Shown: positions 1 to 8,719 of the stretch, one piece after another
Numbering within the stretch: position 1 is the stretch's first letter
Layout of the letters: each line of letters opens with the position of its first letter
Assembly (NCBI GenBank): GCA_045561735.1
Contig: JBJKXC010000027.1
Location: 62,001 to 126,000 of the forward strand
Direction: 5' to 3'
Source: UBA3537 sp045561735
GTDB lineage: Bacteria > Bacteroidota > Bacteroidia > Flavobacteriales > Flavobacteriaceae
DNA: 64,000 nt
The notes under the pieces: generated by a model
What the model saw: the letters and a program-made list of their open reading frames with translations, nothing else
Told to the model about the DNA's origin: nothing
Database searches by the model: none
Made by a program: the position numbers and the translations under genes

Positions 1-41
1 GCTACTTTATCAATTTCTACTAAAGAATATTTTACGTTCAT
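1..41 (-). CDS. tsaE: TsaE, N-terminus only (partial)
   Basis: Only the first 13 codons lie in the window; they start at an ATG seven bases after the porX stop and read MNVKYSLVEIDKV. The short sequence and its place directly downstream of porX match the usual flavobacterial order porX-tsaE. TsaE is the ATPase of the tRNA threonylcarbamoyladenosine (t6A) pathway. The identification rests mostly on gene order, because the Walker A motif lies outside the window. The gene runs off the left edge. Confidence 0.5.
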   Translation of the reverse strand, partial: MNVKYSLVEIDKV

Positions 42-47
42 AGCAAT

Positions 48-1598
48 TTATCTTGGATTTAAAACAACAAATGGAATTATGACCTCTTCCATTGATATGC
101 CACCGTGTTGATAAGAATTTTTGTAGTAACCAACATAGTGATTGTAATTATTTGGATAAGCAAAAAATAAATTATTTTTTGCGAAAATAAAGTTACTATT
201 TATCGATATAGAGGGCAGACCAATACTGCTTGGCTCATTGACTGCAAATACGTCTTTACCATCAAAGCTTAGGCTACGTCCTGTTTTATAGCGCAAATTT
301 AGGCTGGTATTTTTGTCTCCAATCACTTTCGAAGGGTTTTTAACATTTATTGTGCCATGGTCTGTAGTAATAATAAGTTTAAATTTAAGGAGTTGTGCTT
401 GCTTTATAATTTCTAATAATGGAGAGTTTTTAAACCAGCTGTTTGTGAGTGATCGATAGCCACGATCGTCCGAGGCTAATTCTTTAATGACTTCCATTTC
501 GGTTTTAGAATGGGAGAGCATGTCAACGAAATTGTATACAAGAACTGTTAAATCATTGTTGGCTTTACTTTTGAAATTTTCAGCTAATTTTTTTCCAGCC
601 TTCAAATTTGTAATTTTTATGTATTCGTGATTTAAATTTGAAAGCCCCAAGCGTTTTAGTTGCATCTCTAAAAATTTATCCTCGTATAGGTTTTTACCAC
701 CCTCATCGCTATCATTTTTCCAGTATTTCGGATAATGTGTTTCCATTTCTTTAGGAGTAAGACCAGAAAAAATAGCATTTCTAGCATATTGAGTCGCAGT
801 TGGTAATATGCTATAGTAAAGTATTTCATCTTTCACTTTATAGTGTGAATTGACGGATGACTCAATTGTTTTCCACTGGTCAAATCTCAAATTATCAATA
901 ACAACTAATAAAGTGGGTTGCTTTATTCCAACTTCCTGCGCGATTTTGGTTTTAAAAAGTGTGTGGGATAAAACGGGGGCATTTATACCCTGAAACCATT
1001 GAGGGTAATTTTTATCAATAAATCTGGAAAATTGTGTGTTTGCTTCTGTTTTTTGCGCCTCCAATATTTCAAACATTGTTCCATCCTGTGAATTTTCTAA
1101 TTCTAACTCCCAGTAAATTATTTTTTTATACAAATCAGCCCATGCTTCAAAAGAATTAACATCGTTCATTTCCATGGCAATTTTCCGAAACTCTTGAAGG
1201 TAATTTGAAGATATTTTTTCAGCGACCAAACGGCTGTGGTCTAAGTTTTTTTTAAGACTGAGAAGAATTTGATTAGGGTTAACGGGCTTGATAAGATAAT
1301 CTGCAATTTTACTGCCAATCGCTTCTTCCATTATGTACTCCTCTTCACTTTTGGTAATCATTACAACAGGAATGTTGGATTTTACCTCCTTCAATCCAGC
1401 CAAGGTCTCTAGGCCTGACAAACCTGGCATGTTCTCGTCTAAGAAAACAATGTCAAAATCTTCAGACTTAAATATTTCAAGGGCCTCAGAACCACTTTGA
1501 CAAGGGCGTATCTTGTAGTTTTTTTTCTCAAGAAATATAATGTGAGGTTTTAAAAATGAAATCTCATCATCCACCCACAAAACATTGATTTCTCTCAT
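48..1598 (-). CDS. porX: PorX, T9SS response regulator with PglZ domain
   Basis: The 516-residue protein has an N-terminal receiver domain (residues 1-120) with acidic residues D10/D11, phospho-acceptor D54 in VFLDENMPG and the conserved lysine in YLIKP. The long C-terminal part is a PglZ-type alkaline-phosphatase-superfamily domain, with nucleophile-region PTATQYARN and the metal-binding motif TTDHGTI. This architecture defines PorX, which together with the kinase PorY controls type IX secretion genes and hydrolyses oligonucleotide signals in characterised members. There is no DNA-binding domain, so regulation must be indirect through a partner such as the sigma factor SigP. Length is normal for the family. 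Confidence 0.93.
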   Translation of the reverse strand: MREINVLWVDDEISFLKPHIIFLEKKNYKIRPCQSGSEALEIFKSEDFDIVFLDENMPGLSGLETLAGLKEVKSNIPVVMITKSEEEYIMEEAIGSKIADYLIKPVNPNQILLSLKKNLDHSRLVAEKISSNYLQEFRKIAMEMNDVNSFEAWADLYKKIIYWELELENSQDGTMFEILEAQKTEANTQFSRFIDKNYPQWFQGINAPVLSHTLFKTKIAQEVGIKQPTLLVVIDNLRFDQWKTIESSVNSHYKVKDEILYYSILPTATQYARNAIFSGLTPKEMETHYPKYWKNDSDEGGKNLYEDKFLEMQLKRLGLSNLNHEYIKITNLKAGKKLAENFKSKANNDLTVLVYNFVDMLSHSKTEMEVIKELASDDRGYRSLTNSWFKNSPLLEIIKQAQLLKFKLIITTDHGTINVKNPSKVIGDKNTSLNLRYKTGRSLSFDGKDVFAVNEPSSIGLPSISINSNFIFAKNNLFFAYPNNYNHYVGYYKNSYQHGGISMEEVIIPFVVLNPR

Positions 1599-1699
1599 AA
1601 ATACATCTGTTTAAAAATTATGTAAACTGATTTTTATTACTTTTACAATCAATATAACTTTGTTTATATACTTTGCGTCTAAAATAAAATTTAATTCCT

Positions 1700-2929
1700 T
1701 TGAATACCAAAAACAAGCTCAAAATATTTAACGATCCAATTTATGGATTTATTACAATACCTAGTACTTTAATTTTTGACTTGATTGCCCACCCTTATTT
1801 TCAAAGACTCAGAAGAATAACGCAAATGGGGCTATCGTATCTTGTTTATCCCGGAGCTCACCACACGCGGTTTCATCATGCATTAGGAAGTTTGCATTTG
1901 ATGCAAAAAGCTGTTAGAATTCTAAAATTTAAAGGTACGGCTATTTCTAAAGAGGAGGAAAATGCCCTCTATGTAGCCATACTTTTACACGATATTGGAC
2001 ATGGCCCATTTAGCCATGCTATTGAACACAGTTTGTTGGAAGGAGTTAGCCATGAGTTTATTTCATTGCGTTTTATGGAAATTTTAAACGATGAATTTAA
2101 TGGGCAATTATCCTTAGCAATCACCATGTTTAAAGGGGATTACAAGCGACCGTTTTTTGGTCAATTGATATCTGGCCAATTGGATATGGACCGTTCCGAT
2201 TACCTAAAGCGCGATAGTTTTTACACAGGTGTTTCTGAAGGCAACATCAACAGTGAGCGTTTGATTTCAATGATGAATGTAGTCTCGGATGAATTGGTTA
2301 TTGAAGAAAAAGGAATTTATTCAATAGAGAAGTTTCTCTCAGCTCGCCGTTTGATGTATTGGCAAGTATATCTGCATAAGACAGGGGTTGTTGCAGAAAA
2401 CATGATCATCAATGTTTTAAAACGTGCCAAAATACTTTCTCAATCAAATGTACCCTTGTTTGTAAGTTCTGGACTGGATTTTTTTTTAAAAACTGAAATC
2501 CATCCTTTAAAACTTACAAAAGCCATATTGGAAAACTTTTCCGAGTTAGATGATAATGATCTTGTTTCTGCTTTGAAATCGTGGAAAAATCATCCAGATT
2601 TTGTTTTAAGCAACCTTTCTAGAAGACTTCTAGATAGACAGTTGCTTAAAATTGAATTCTATTCAAAGCACGACATCAAATCAGCTCTAGAAAAAATCAA
2701 AACAAAATTAAAACTGAATTTAAAATTAGATGACAGCGAAATACCATTTTTTGTATTCGATGGAGTCATTTCAAATACAGGCTATGATTCTGAAAAATAT
2801 CCCATTTCAATTCTTCATAAAAATGGAAAAACTTCAAATCTAAATCAAAGCTCTGAATTATTAAATGTCAAGGGGTTGTCAAAAAAAGTTACACAGTACT
2901 ATATCTGCTCTCCCAAAGTTATGCTATGA
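1700..2929 (+). CDS. HD-domain phosphohydrolase (SAMHD1/dGTPase-like)
   Basis: 409 residues starting at TTG; the N-terminus KLKIFNDPIYGFITIP is typical of Bacteroidota homologues. Metal ligands of the HD fold are visible: His in RFHHALGS (about 59-60), the HD doublet at 97-98 in LLHDIGHGPFSHAIEH, and a downstream Asp in QLDMDRSDYL. The family hydrolyses (d)NTPs or related phosphoesters; the exact substrate cannot be read from sequence. It ends 25 bases before lpxD, a conserved neighbourhood in flavobacteria, although lpxD has its own promoter. Confidence 0.85.
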   Translation: MNTKNKLKIFNDPIYGFITIPSTLIFDLIAHPYFQRLRRITQMGLSYLVYPGAHHTRFHHALGSLHLMQKAVRILKFKGTAISKEEENALYVAILLHDIGHGPFSHAIEHSLLEGVSHEFISLRFMEILNDEFNGQLSLAITMFKGDYKRPFFGQLISGQLDMDRSDYLKRDSFYTGVSEGNINSERLISMMNVVSDELVIEEKGIYSIEKFLSARRLMYWQVYLHKTGVVAENMIINVLKRAKILSQSNVPLFVSSGLDFFLKTEIHPLKLTKAILENFSELDDNDLVSALKSWKNHPDFVLSNLSRRLLDRQLLKIEFYSKHDIKSALEKIKTKLKLNLKLDDSEIPFFVFDGVISNTGYDSEKYPISILHKNGKTSNLNQSSELLNVKGLSKKVTQYYICSPKVML

Positions 2930-2939
2930 TAATTTTTTA

Positions 2940-2947
2940 TACTTTTG
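2940..2947 (+). promoter_or_regulatory. -7 element (TAnnTTTG) of the lpxD promoter
   Basis: TACTTTTG matches the Bacteroidota -7 consensus and lies only 7 bases before the lpxD ATG. Transcripts starting from it would have almost no leader. A TTG at the -33 distance is not evident, so strength is uncertain. Its location argues against the longer in-frame start at 2865. Confidence 0.5.
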
Positions 2948-2954
2948 CAGTGGT

Positions 2955-3977
2955 ATGAAATTTACAGCCAGCCAAATAGCAGAATTACTCAATGGAACCG
3001 TTGTTGGAGATGAGAATACTGAAGTCTTTAAACTTTCTAAGATTGAAGAAGGATCTCTAGGGTCCCTTTCTTTTCTTTCAAATACAAAATACACTCCTTT
3101 CATATACTCAACAGAAGCCTCTATAGTAATAGTAAACGATGATTTTATTGCCGAAAAGGAAATTAATCCCACTTTGATTAGAGTTTCTAATGCCTACACT
3201 GCTTTCTCTACACTTTTAGAGCATTACAATGCTGTTAAATCAACCAAGAGCGGGGTTGAATCACCTGTTAAAATATCGGCTTCCGTGTCTTATGGAGTGG
3301 ATGTATACATTGGTGCATTTTCATATATTGGGGATCATGTTAAAATTGGTGATAATGTGAAAATTTATTCAAATTGTTATATTGGTGACAATGTTACAAT
3401 TGGTAATGGAACAACGCTCCACTCAGGGGTTAAAATTTATTCTGACTGTATTATCGGGAATCAATGCAATCTTGATGCTAACGTAGTAATTGGTGCAGAT
3501 GGCTTTGGATATTCAACAAACGATAAGGGGGTTTACAAAAAAGTACCTCAAATTGGTAATGTAGTCATCCACGATTGTGTTGACATTGGAGCCAGTTCCA
3601 CCATTGACCGTGCAACAATGGGGTCTACAATTATACACAAAGGAGTAAAATTAGACAATCAAATTCAAATTGCTCACAACGTTCAAGTTGGTGAAAATAC
3701 AGTCATCGCTGCTCAAACGGGGATTGCGGGTTCCACAAAAATTGGTAAGAATTGTCAAATTGGAGGCCAAGTTGGCATTGCTGGGCACATAAATATTGGT
3801 GATAATGTAAAAATTCAAGGGCAATCTGGAATTACCAAAAATATTAAAAATAATGACTCTGTGCAGGGTACTCCCGCATTTGGTTTTAGCAACTATTACA
3901 AATCCTATGTTCATTTTAAAAACCTACCAAAACTAGCCAATACTATCATTGCACTTGAAAAAAACAATAAAAAATGA
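2955..3977 (+). CDS. lpxD: UDP-3-O-acylglucosamine N-acyltransferase LpxD
   Basis: Adds the N-linked 3-hydroxyacyl chain to UDP-3-O-acyl-GlcN in lipid A synthesis. The 340-residue reading starts at MKFTASQIAELLNGTVVG, the classical LpxD N-terminal uridine-binding domain, and continues into a left-handed beta-helix of hexapeptide repeats (about residues 100-300). The catalytic His lies in DNQIQIAHNVQVG. An upstream in-frame ATG at 2865 lies inside the preceding gene and is not used here. The stop overlaps the lpxC-fabZ start by four bases (ATGA), which indicates translational coupling. Confidence 0.95.
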   Translation: MKFTASQIAELLNGTVVGDENTEVFKLSKIEEGSLGSLSFLSNTKYTPFIYSTEASIVIVNDDFIAEKEINPTLIRVSNAYTAFSTLLEHYNAVKSTKSGVESPVKISASVSYGVDVYIGAFSYIGDHVKIGDNVKIYSNCYIGDNVTIGNGTTLHSGVKIYSDCIIGNQCNLDANVVIGADGFGYSTNDKGVYKKVPQIGNVVIHDCVDIGASSTIDRATMGSTIIHKGVKLDNQIQIAHNVQVGENTVIAAQTGIAGSTKIGKNCQIGGQVGIAGHINIGDNVKIQGQSGITKNIKNNDSVQGTPAFGFSNYYKSYVHFKNLPKLANTIIALEKNNKK

Positions 3978-5377
3978 TAACAAAAACCCAAGCTAAACAA
4001 ACTACGATTTCAAAAGAAATATCACTGAAAGGCGTTGGACTTCATACAGGTAAAGACGTTGAAATTAAATTTTTACCAGCAATTGCGAGTTCTGGTTATG
4101 TTTTTGTACGTAAAGATCTTGAAGGTGCTCCTATGATTAAAGCAGATGCAAATTTAGTAACCAGTACACAACGAGGTACTTGTCTTGAGAAAAACGGGGT
4201 GAGTATTCAAACCTGTGAACATGTTTTAGCCGCTTTGGTAGGCTTAGAAATTGACAATGTCACAATTGAACTTAATAACGCAGAACCGCCCATTATGGAC
4301 GGTTCTTCTAAGTTTTTTGTTGAAGCCTTGGAGTCCGTTGGTATCCAAAAATTAAACGCTTTTCGAGAAGCTTTTATTGTAAAAGATGTCATTTCCTACA
4401 TCGACGAAGAAACCGGTAGTGACATTACTATAATTCCATCTGATGAATACCAAGTAACCACCATGGTAGACTTTGGGACCAAGGTTTTGGGAACCCAAAA
4501 TGCAACTTTATCAAAATTATCAAATTTCAAATCTCAAATTTCTAACTCCAGAACCTTTAGTTTCTTACATGAGTTAGAAACGCTTTTAGAAGAAGGTTTA
4601 ATTAAAGGTGGAGACTTGAACAACGCCATTGTATATGTAGACAAACCTTTGTCTAAAAGTACTATGGAAAAATTAAAAAAAGCTTTCAATAAAGATTCAA
4701 TTTCTGTGAAGCCTAACGGGATTTTAGACAACCTTAACTTACATTACCCAAATGAGGCTGCTAGACATAAACTGCTTGATGTTATTGGAGATCTGGCCTT
4801 AGTCGGTATCCGTCTTCAAGGTAAAGTTATTGCCAATAAACCTGGTCACTTTGTTAATACGCAATTTGCTAAGAAAATGGCTAAAATCATTAAAATTGAA
4901 CGACGGAATAATATGCCAGCTGTTGATTTAAATCAAACACCTGTCATGGATGTAAATGCCATTATGGACATGTTACCACACCGTCCGCCTTTTCTAATGC
5001 TTGATAAAGTTTTTGAATTGTCTCCTAACCACGTCATCGGATCTAAAAATGTTACTATGAATGAATCTTTTTTTGAAGGTCACTTTCCTGGTGCTCCTGT
5101 TATGCCTGGTGTTCTGATTGTTGAAGCGATGGCGCAAACAGGTGGAATTCTCGTTTTGAATACGGTCCCTGATCCTGAAAACTATTTAACCTTTTTCATG
5201 AAAATTGATAAAGTGAAATTTAAACAAAAGGTTGTTCCGGGTGATACACTTATTTTTAGTTGTTCATTAATCACTCCAATTAGAAGGGGTATATGTCACA
5301 TGCAAGGATTTACTTATGCCAATGGGAAATTGTGTGCTGAGGCTGAATTAATGGCTCAAATTTCAAAAATCAAATAA
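3974..5377 (+). CDS. lpxC-fabZ: Bifunctional LpxC deacetylase / FabZ dehydratase fusion
   Basis: 467 residues. Residues 1-310 are LpxC, the zinc deacetylase of the first committed lipid A step: zinc ligands H83 (CEHVLAAL), H265 and D269 (RHKLLDVIGD) and catalytic H293 (GHFVN) are present. After a short linker, residues about 325-467 are FabZ, the hotdog-fold 3-hydroxyacyl-ACP dehydratase, with H370 (FFEGHFPGAPVMPG) and E384 as active-site residues. The fusion is standard in Bacteroidota and couples lipid A synthesis to fatty acid elongation, which compete for 3-hydroxyacyl-ACP. Confidence 0.97.
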   Translation: MITKTQAKQTTISKEISLKGVGLHTGKDVEIKFLPAIASSGYVFVRKDLEGAPMIKADANLVTSTQRGTCLEKNGVSIQTCEHVLAALVGLEIDNVTIELNNAEPPIMDGSSKFFVEALESVGIQKLNAFREAFIVKDVISYIDEETGSDITIIPSDEYQVTTMVDFGTKVLGTQNATLSKLSNFKSQISNSRTFSFLHELETLLEEGLIKGGDLNNAIVYVDKPLSKSTMEKLKKAFNKDSISVKPNGILDNLNLHYPNEAARHKLLDVIGDLALVGIRLQGKVIANKPGHFVNTQFAKKMAKIIKIERRNNMPAVDLNQTPVMDVNAIMDMLPHRPPFLMLDKVFELSPNHVIGSKNVTMNESFFEGHFPGAPVMPGVLIVEAMAQTGGILVLNTVPDPENYLTFFMKIDKVKFKQKVVPGDTLIFSCSLITPIRRGICHMQGFTYANGKLCAEAELMAQISKIK

Positions 5378-5388
5378 AATATTTAAAA

Positions 5389-6174
5389 ATGAATCAACCT
5401 CTTGCTTATGTACATCCTGGAGCTAAGATTGCCAAAAATGTGGTAATCGAACCTTTTACAACAATTAATAATAATGTAGTAATCGGGGATGGGACATGGA
5501 TTGGTTCGAATGTTACCATAATGGAAGGTGCACGAATCGGTAAAAACTGTAATATTTTTCCTGGTTCTGTTATCTCAGCAAACCCACAAGACTTAAAGTA
5601 TGATAACGAGGATACTATTGTTCAAATAGGAAATAATGTTACCATCAGAGAGTGTGTTACCATCAATAGAGGTACAACAGACAGAATGAAAACAGTCATT
5701 GGTGATAATTGCCTGATCATGGCCTATTGCCATATAGCGCACGATTGTACTGTTGGTAAAAATTGTATTTTTTCAAATAACAGTACGCTTGCAGGGCATG
5801 TTACAGTAGGTGATTTTGTTGTCTTAGCCGGTATGACAGCAGTACATCAATTCTGCTCTATTGGCAATCATGCATTTGTAACAGGAGGGTCTTTAGTTCG
5901 TAAAGATGTACCCCCTTATGTCAAGGCTGCACGAGAGCCGCTCTCATATGTTGGGATTAACTCTGTAGGTTTACGACGAAGAGGATATACCACAAAAAAA
6001 ATTAGCGAAATTCAAGGTATTTACAGATTATTATATCAAAAAAATTACAACAACTCACAAGCTTCATCAATTATTGAAGCTGAAATGGAAGCAACTTCTG
6101 AACGCGATGAAATATTACAATTCATTAAAAACTCTCACCGTGGTATCATGAAAGGCTACTTCAAATCCAATTAA
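5389..6174 (+). CDS. lpxA: Acyl-ACP--UDP-GlcNAc O-acyltransferase LpxA
   Basis: Catalyses the first, reversible acylation of UDP-GlcNAc. 261 residues, usual family length, with hexapeptide repeats forming a left-handed beta-helix and a helical C-terminus. The catalytic motif HIAHDC has H118 equivalent to E. coli H125. The NRGTTD segment and the LRRRGYT helix start are also characteristic. It lies 11 bases after lpxC-fabZ and 4 before efp. Confidence 0.97.
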   Translation: MNQPLAYVHPGAKIAKNVVIEPFTTINNNVVIGDGTWIGSNVTIMEGARIGKNCNIFPGSVISANPQDLKYDNEDTIVQIGNNVTIRECVTINRGTTDRMKTVIGDNCLIMAYCHIAHDCTVGKNCIFSNNSTLAGHVTVGDFVVLAGMTAVHQFCSIGNHAFVTGGSLVRKDVPPYVKAAREPLSYVGINSVGLRRRGYTTKKISEIQGIYRLLYQKNYNNSQASSIIEAEMEATSERDEILQFIKNSHRGIMKGYFKSN

Positions 6175-6178
6175 AATT

Positions 6179-6745
6179 ATGGCAAATACATCTGATATTC
6201 GAAATGGTTTATGTATCCGTTACAACCATGATATATTTAAGATTATTGAATTTTTGCACGTCAAGCCTGGGAAGGGTCCAGCTTTTGTTCGTACTAAGTT
6301 AAAAAGTGTTACGACAGGAAAAGTGATTGACAATACCTTTTCTGCGGGGCATAAAATTGACGATGTTCGCGTAGAAACCCATAAATTCCAATACCTATAT
6401 CCCGAAGGCGATCAATTCCATTTTATGAATGTGGAAGATTACAATCAGATTACCATCAGTAAAGCGGCCATTGACAATCCTGGTTTGCTAAAAGAAGGTG
6501 AGCTTGTAACCGTTATCATTAATTCTGAAGACGAGATGCCACTTTCTGTAGAAATGCCTGCCAGTGTTATTTTGGAAGTTACATCAACTGAACCAGGCGT
6601 CAAAGGTAATACAGCAACCAATGCCACCAAGCCAGCTACTGTTGAAACAGGTGCCTCTATCATGGTGCCATTGTTTATCAACGAAGGCGATAAAATAAAG
6701 GTTGAAACAGCCAAAGGGACCTACAAAGAAAGAGTCAAAGCGTAA
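6179..6745 (+). CDS. efp: Elongation factor P
   Basis: 188 residues with the three-domain EF-P layout. The loop that carries the modified lysine reads VKPGKGPAFVRTK; the lysine in PGKG is the usual modification or contact site near the peptidyl-tRNA CCA end. EF-P relieves ribosome stalling at polyproline. The gene is embedded between lpxA and the second lpxD-like gene with spacers of 4 and 5 bases, so it should be co-transcribed with the lipid A genes. Confidence 0.96.
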   Translation: MANTSDIRNGLCIRYNHDIFKIIEFLHVKPGKGPAFVRTKLKSVTTGKVIDNTFSAGHKIDDVRVETHKFQYLYPEGDQFHFMNVEDYNQITISKAAIDNPGLLKEGELVTVIINSEDEMPLSVEMPASVILEVTSTEPGVKGNTATNATKPATVETGASIMVPLFINEGDKIKVETAKGTYKERVKA

Positions 6746-6750
6746 ATGCC

Positions 6751-7686
6751 ATGAAATTCCAAACTCCTCAGACCCTTGAAAAAATTGCAGCAATTCTAAA
6801 TTGTGATTTTATAGGCAACGCGGATTTTCCCATATTAGGAATGAATGAGATTCATGTGGTTAAAGCGGGTGATATTGTTTTTGTAGACCATCCTAAATAT
6901 TACAAAAAAGCGCTAAACTCGGCTGCAACGGTTGTTTTAATAAATAAAAAAGTTGACTGCCCAGTTGACAAATCTCTTCTCATTTCAGATGACCCATTTC
7001 GTGATTTCAATAAATTAACCAAACATTTTAAACCTTTCATTAGTGCATCTTTAAATATTGATCCCAAAGCTAAAATAGGCGAGGGTTCGCTATTACAGCC
7101 AGGTATTTTTATTGGTCCAAATGTTCAAATTGGAAGCAATTGCCTCATACACGCCAATGTGACCATTGTATCTGACACATATATTGGCGATAATGTCGTG
7201 ATTGGTTCAGGGACTGTGATTGGTGGCGATGCATTTTACTATAAAAAGCGACCTGAGGGCTTTGATCCCTTAATATCTGTTGGTCGTGTATGCATTGAAA
7301 ATGATGTTCATATAGGAACTGGTTGTACTATTGACAGAGGGGTTACAGGTGACACTACCATTGGTGCTGGCTCCAAGTTGGACAATCAAATTCAAGTGGG
7401 TCATGATACATTAATTGGTAAAAAGTGCTTAATTGCATCTCAGACTGGGATTGCTGGTTGTTGCGTTATTGAAGATGAAGTGACGCTTTGGGGTCAAGTT
7501 GGAACCAACAGTGGCATTACCATAGGATCCAAAGCGGTTATTTTAGGGCAAACTGGGGTGACAAAGTCGGTAGCTGGTGGTAAAACTTACTTTGGAACAC
7601 CCATACAGGAATCGCGCTCAAAACTCAAAGAATTGGCCAATCTGAGACAATTACCAGACTTGATACAAAAGTTAAAAGAAAAATAA
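6751..7686 (+). CDS. Second LpxD-like N-acyltransferase
   Basis: 311 residues, a divergent paralogue of LpxD: an N-terminal uridine-binding-like domain (1-95) followed by hexapeptide repeats. The catalytic-His context is kept as LDNQIQVGHDTLIG, as are the GIAG and GQVG turns. The C-terminus is shorter and more charged than in the first LpxD and lacks its FGF/NYYKS segment. It is annotated as UDP-3-O-(3-hydroxymyristoyl)glucosamine N-acyltransferase in many flavobacteria. Whether it acylates the same substrate is unknown; it could have a different acyl or sugar specificity. Confidence 0.8.
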   Translation: MKFQTPQTLEKIAAILNCDFIGNADFPILGMNEIHVVKAGDIVFVDHPKYYKKALNSAATVVLINKKVDCPVDKSLLISDDPFRDFNKLTKHFKPFISASLNIDPKAKIGEGSLLQPGIFIGPNVQIGSNCLIHANVTIVSDTYIGDNVVIGSGTVIGGDAFYYKKRPEGFDPLISVGRVCIENDVHIGTGCTIDRGVTGDTTIGAGSKLDNQIQVGHDTLIGKKCLIASQTGIAGCCVIEDEVTLWGQVGTNSGITIGSKAVILGQTGVTKSVAGGKTYFGTPIQESRSKLKELANLRQLPDLIQKLKEK

Positions 7687-7717
7687 CATTTGTTTTTAAA
7701 AATCAACTTCAAAAAAT

Positions 7718-7725
7718 TACATTTG
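7718..7725 (+). promoter_or_regulatory. -7 element of the sucD promoter
   Basis: TACATTTG matches TAnnTTTG and sits 23 bases before the sucD ATG in the only non-coding gap after the lipid A operon. A TTG lies 25 bases upstream, slightly beyond the usual spacing. Confidence 0.5.
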
Positions 7726-7748
7726 TATCAATCAAAAAATAGTCTTTA

Positions 7749-8621
7749 ATGAGTGTATTAGTAAACAAAGATTCCAAAATAATTGTTCAAGGATTTACAG
7801 GTAGCGAAGGAACGTTTCACGCAGAACAAATGATTGCTTATGGGACCAACATCGTTGGGGGCGTTACTCCTGGTAAAGGTGGACAAACTCATTTGGAAAA
7901 GCCTGTTTTTAATACCGTTAAACAGGCTGTTGAAGCTGTTGGCGCCAATACAACGATTATTTTTGTTCCGCCAGCATTTGCAGCCGATGCAATTATGGAA
8001 GCATCCGATGCAGCGATTGATGTTATTATTACAATTACAGAGGGTATCCCTGTCGCCGATATGATCAAGGCTTCAAATTACATTAAAGATAAAAACTGCA
8101 GATTGGTAGGCCCAAATTGTCCTGGCGTCATTACACCTGATGAGGCTAAAGTAGGTATCATGCCTGGTTTTGTTTTTAAAAAGGGTCGTGTTGGTGTAGT
8201 TTCCAAATCTGGAACCTTAACTTATGAAGCTGCAGATCAAGTAGTAAAGCAAGGCTTAGGTGTTTCTACAGCCATTGGGATTGGAGGTGACCCTATTATT
8301 GGCACCACAACAAAGGACGCCTTGGAACTACTCATCAATGATTCTGAAACAGACTGTGTTGTTATGATTGGCGAAATCGGAGGTCAGCTGGAGGGTGATG
8401 CTGCCCAGTGGTATAAAGAAAGTGGCAGCAGTAAACCTGTCGTTGGCTTTATTGCTGGAGAAACTGCACCTGCTGGACGGACCATGGGCCATGCTGGAGC
8501 CATTGTTGGTGGCAGCGACGATACCGCCCAAGCTAAAAAACGCATCATGCGCGCTTGTGGTATGCACGTGGTAGATTCCCCTGCAGAAATTGGAAAAAAA
8601 GTCGCTGAAGTTTTAGGATAA
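7749..8621 (+). CDS. sucD: Succinyl-CoA synthetase alpha subunit
   Basis: TCA-cycle enzyme interconverting succinyl-CoA and succinate with nucleotide triphosphate formation. 290 residues, family length. The N-terminal CoA-binding Rossmann domain shows QGFTGSEGTFHAEQ, and the phosphorylated histidine is in GRTMGHAGAIVGG. The beta subunit gene (sucC) is not in this window, so the two subunits are encoded separately, as in many Bacteroidota. Confidence 0.96.
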   Translation: MSVLVNKDSKIIVQGFTGSEGTFHAEQMIAYGTNIVGGVTPGKGGQTHLEKPVFNTVKQAVEAVGANTTIIFVPPAFAADAIMEASDAAIDVIITITEGIPVADMIKASNYIKDKNCRLVGPNCPGVITPDEAKVGIMPGFVFKKGRVGVVSKSGTLTYEAADQVVKQGLGVSTAIGIGGDPIIGTTTKDALELLINDSETDCVVMIGEIGGQLEGDAAQWYKESGSSKPVVGFIAGETAPAGRTMGHAGAIVGGSDDTAQAKKRIMRACGMHVVDSPAEIGKKVAEVLG

Positions 8622-8662
8622 ACTTTTATCCATTGGATCAATTGTAATATTAAAATAACGGA

Positions 8663-8692
8663 TTGCATATAACTTGGGATTTCCTATATTTG
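8663..8692 (+). promoter_or_regulatory. Promoter of fabG (TTG-N19-TATATTTG)
   Basis: A -33 TTG at 8663-8665 and a perfect -7 TATATTTG at 8685-8692 are separated by 19 bases, the preferred Bacteroidota spacing. The fabG ATG follows 27 bases downstream. Confidence 0.75.
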
Positions 8693-8719
8693 GAATTATT
8701 ATAAATCAACACACATCAA

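Noticed and set aside
2865..2954. Longer N-terminus of LpxD starting at 2865
   Set aside because: It overlaps the HD gene, adds sequence unlike the family and would begin before the -7 box at 2940.
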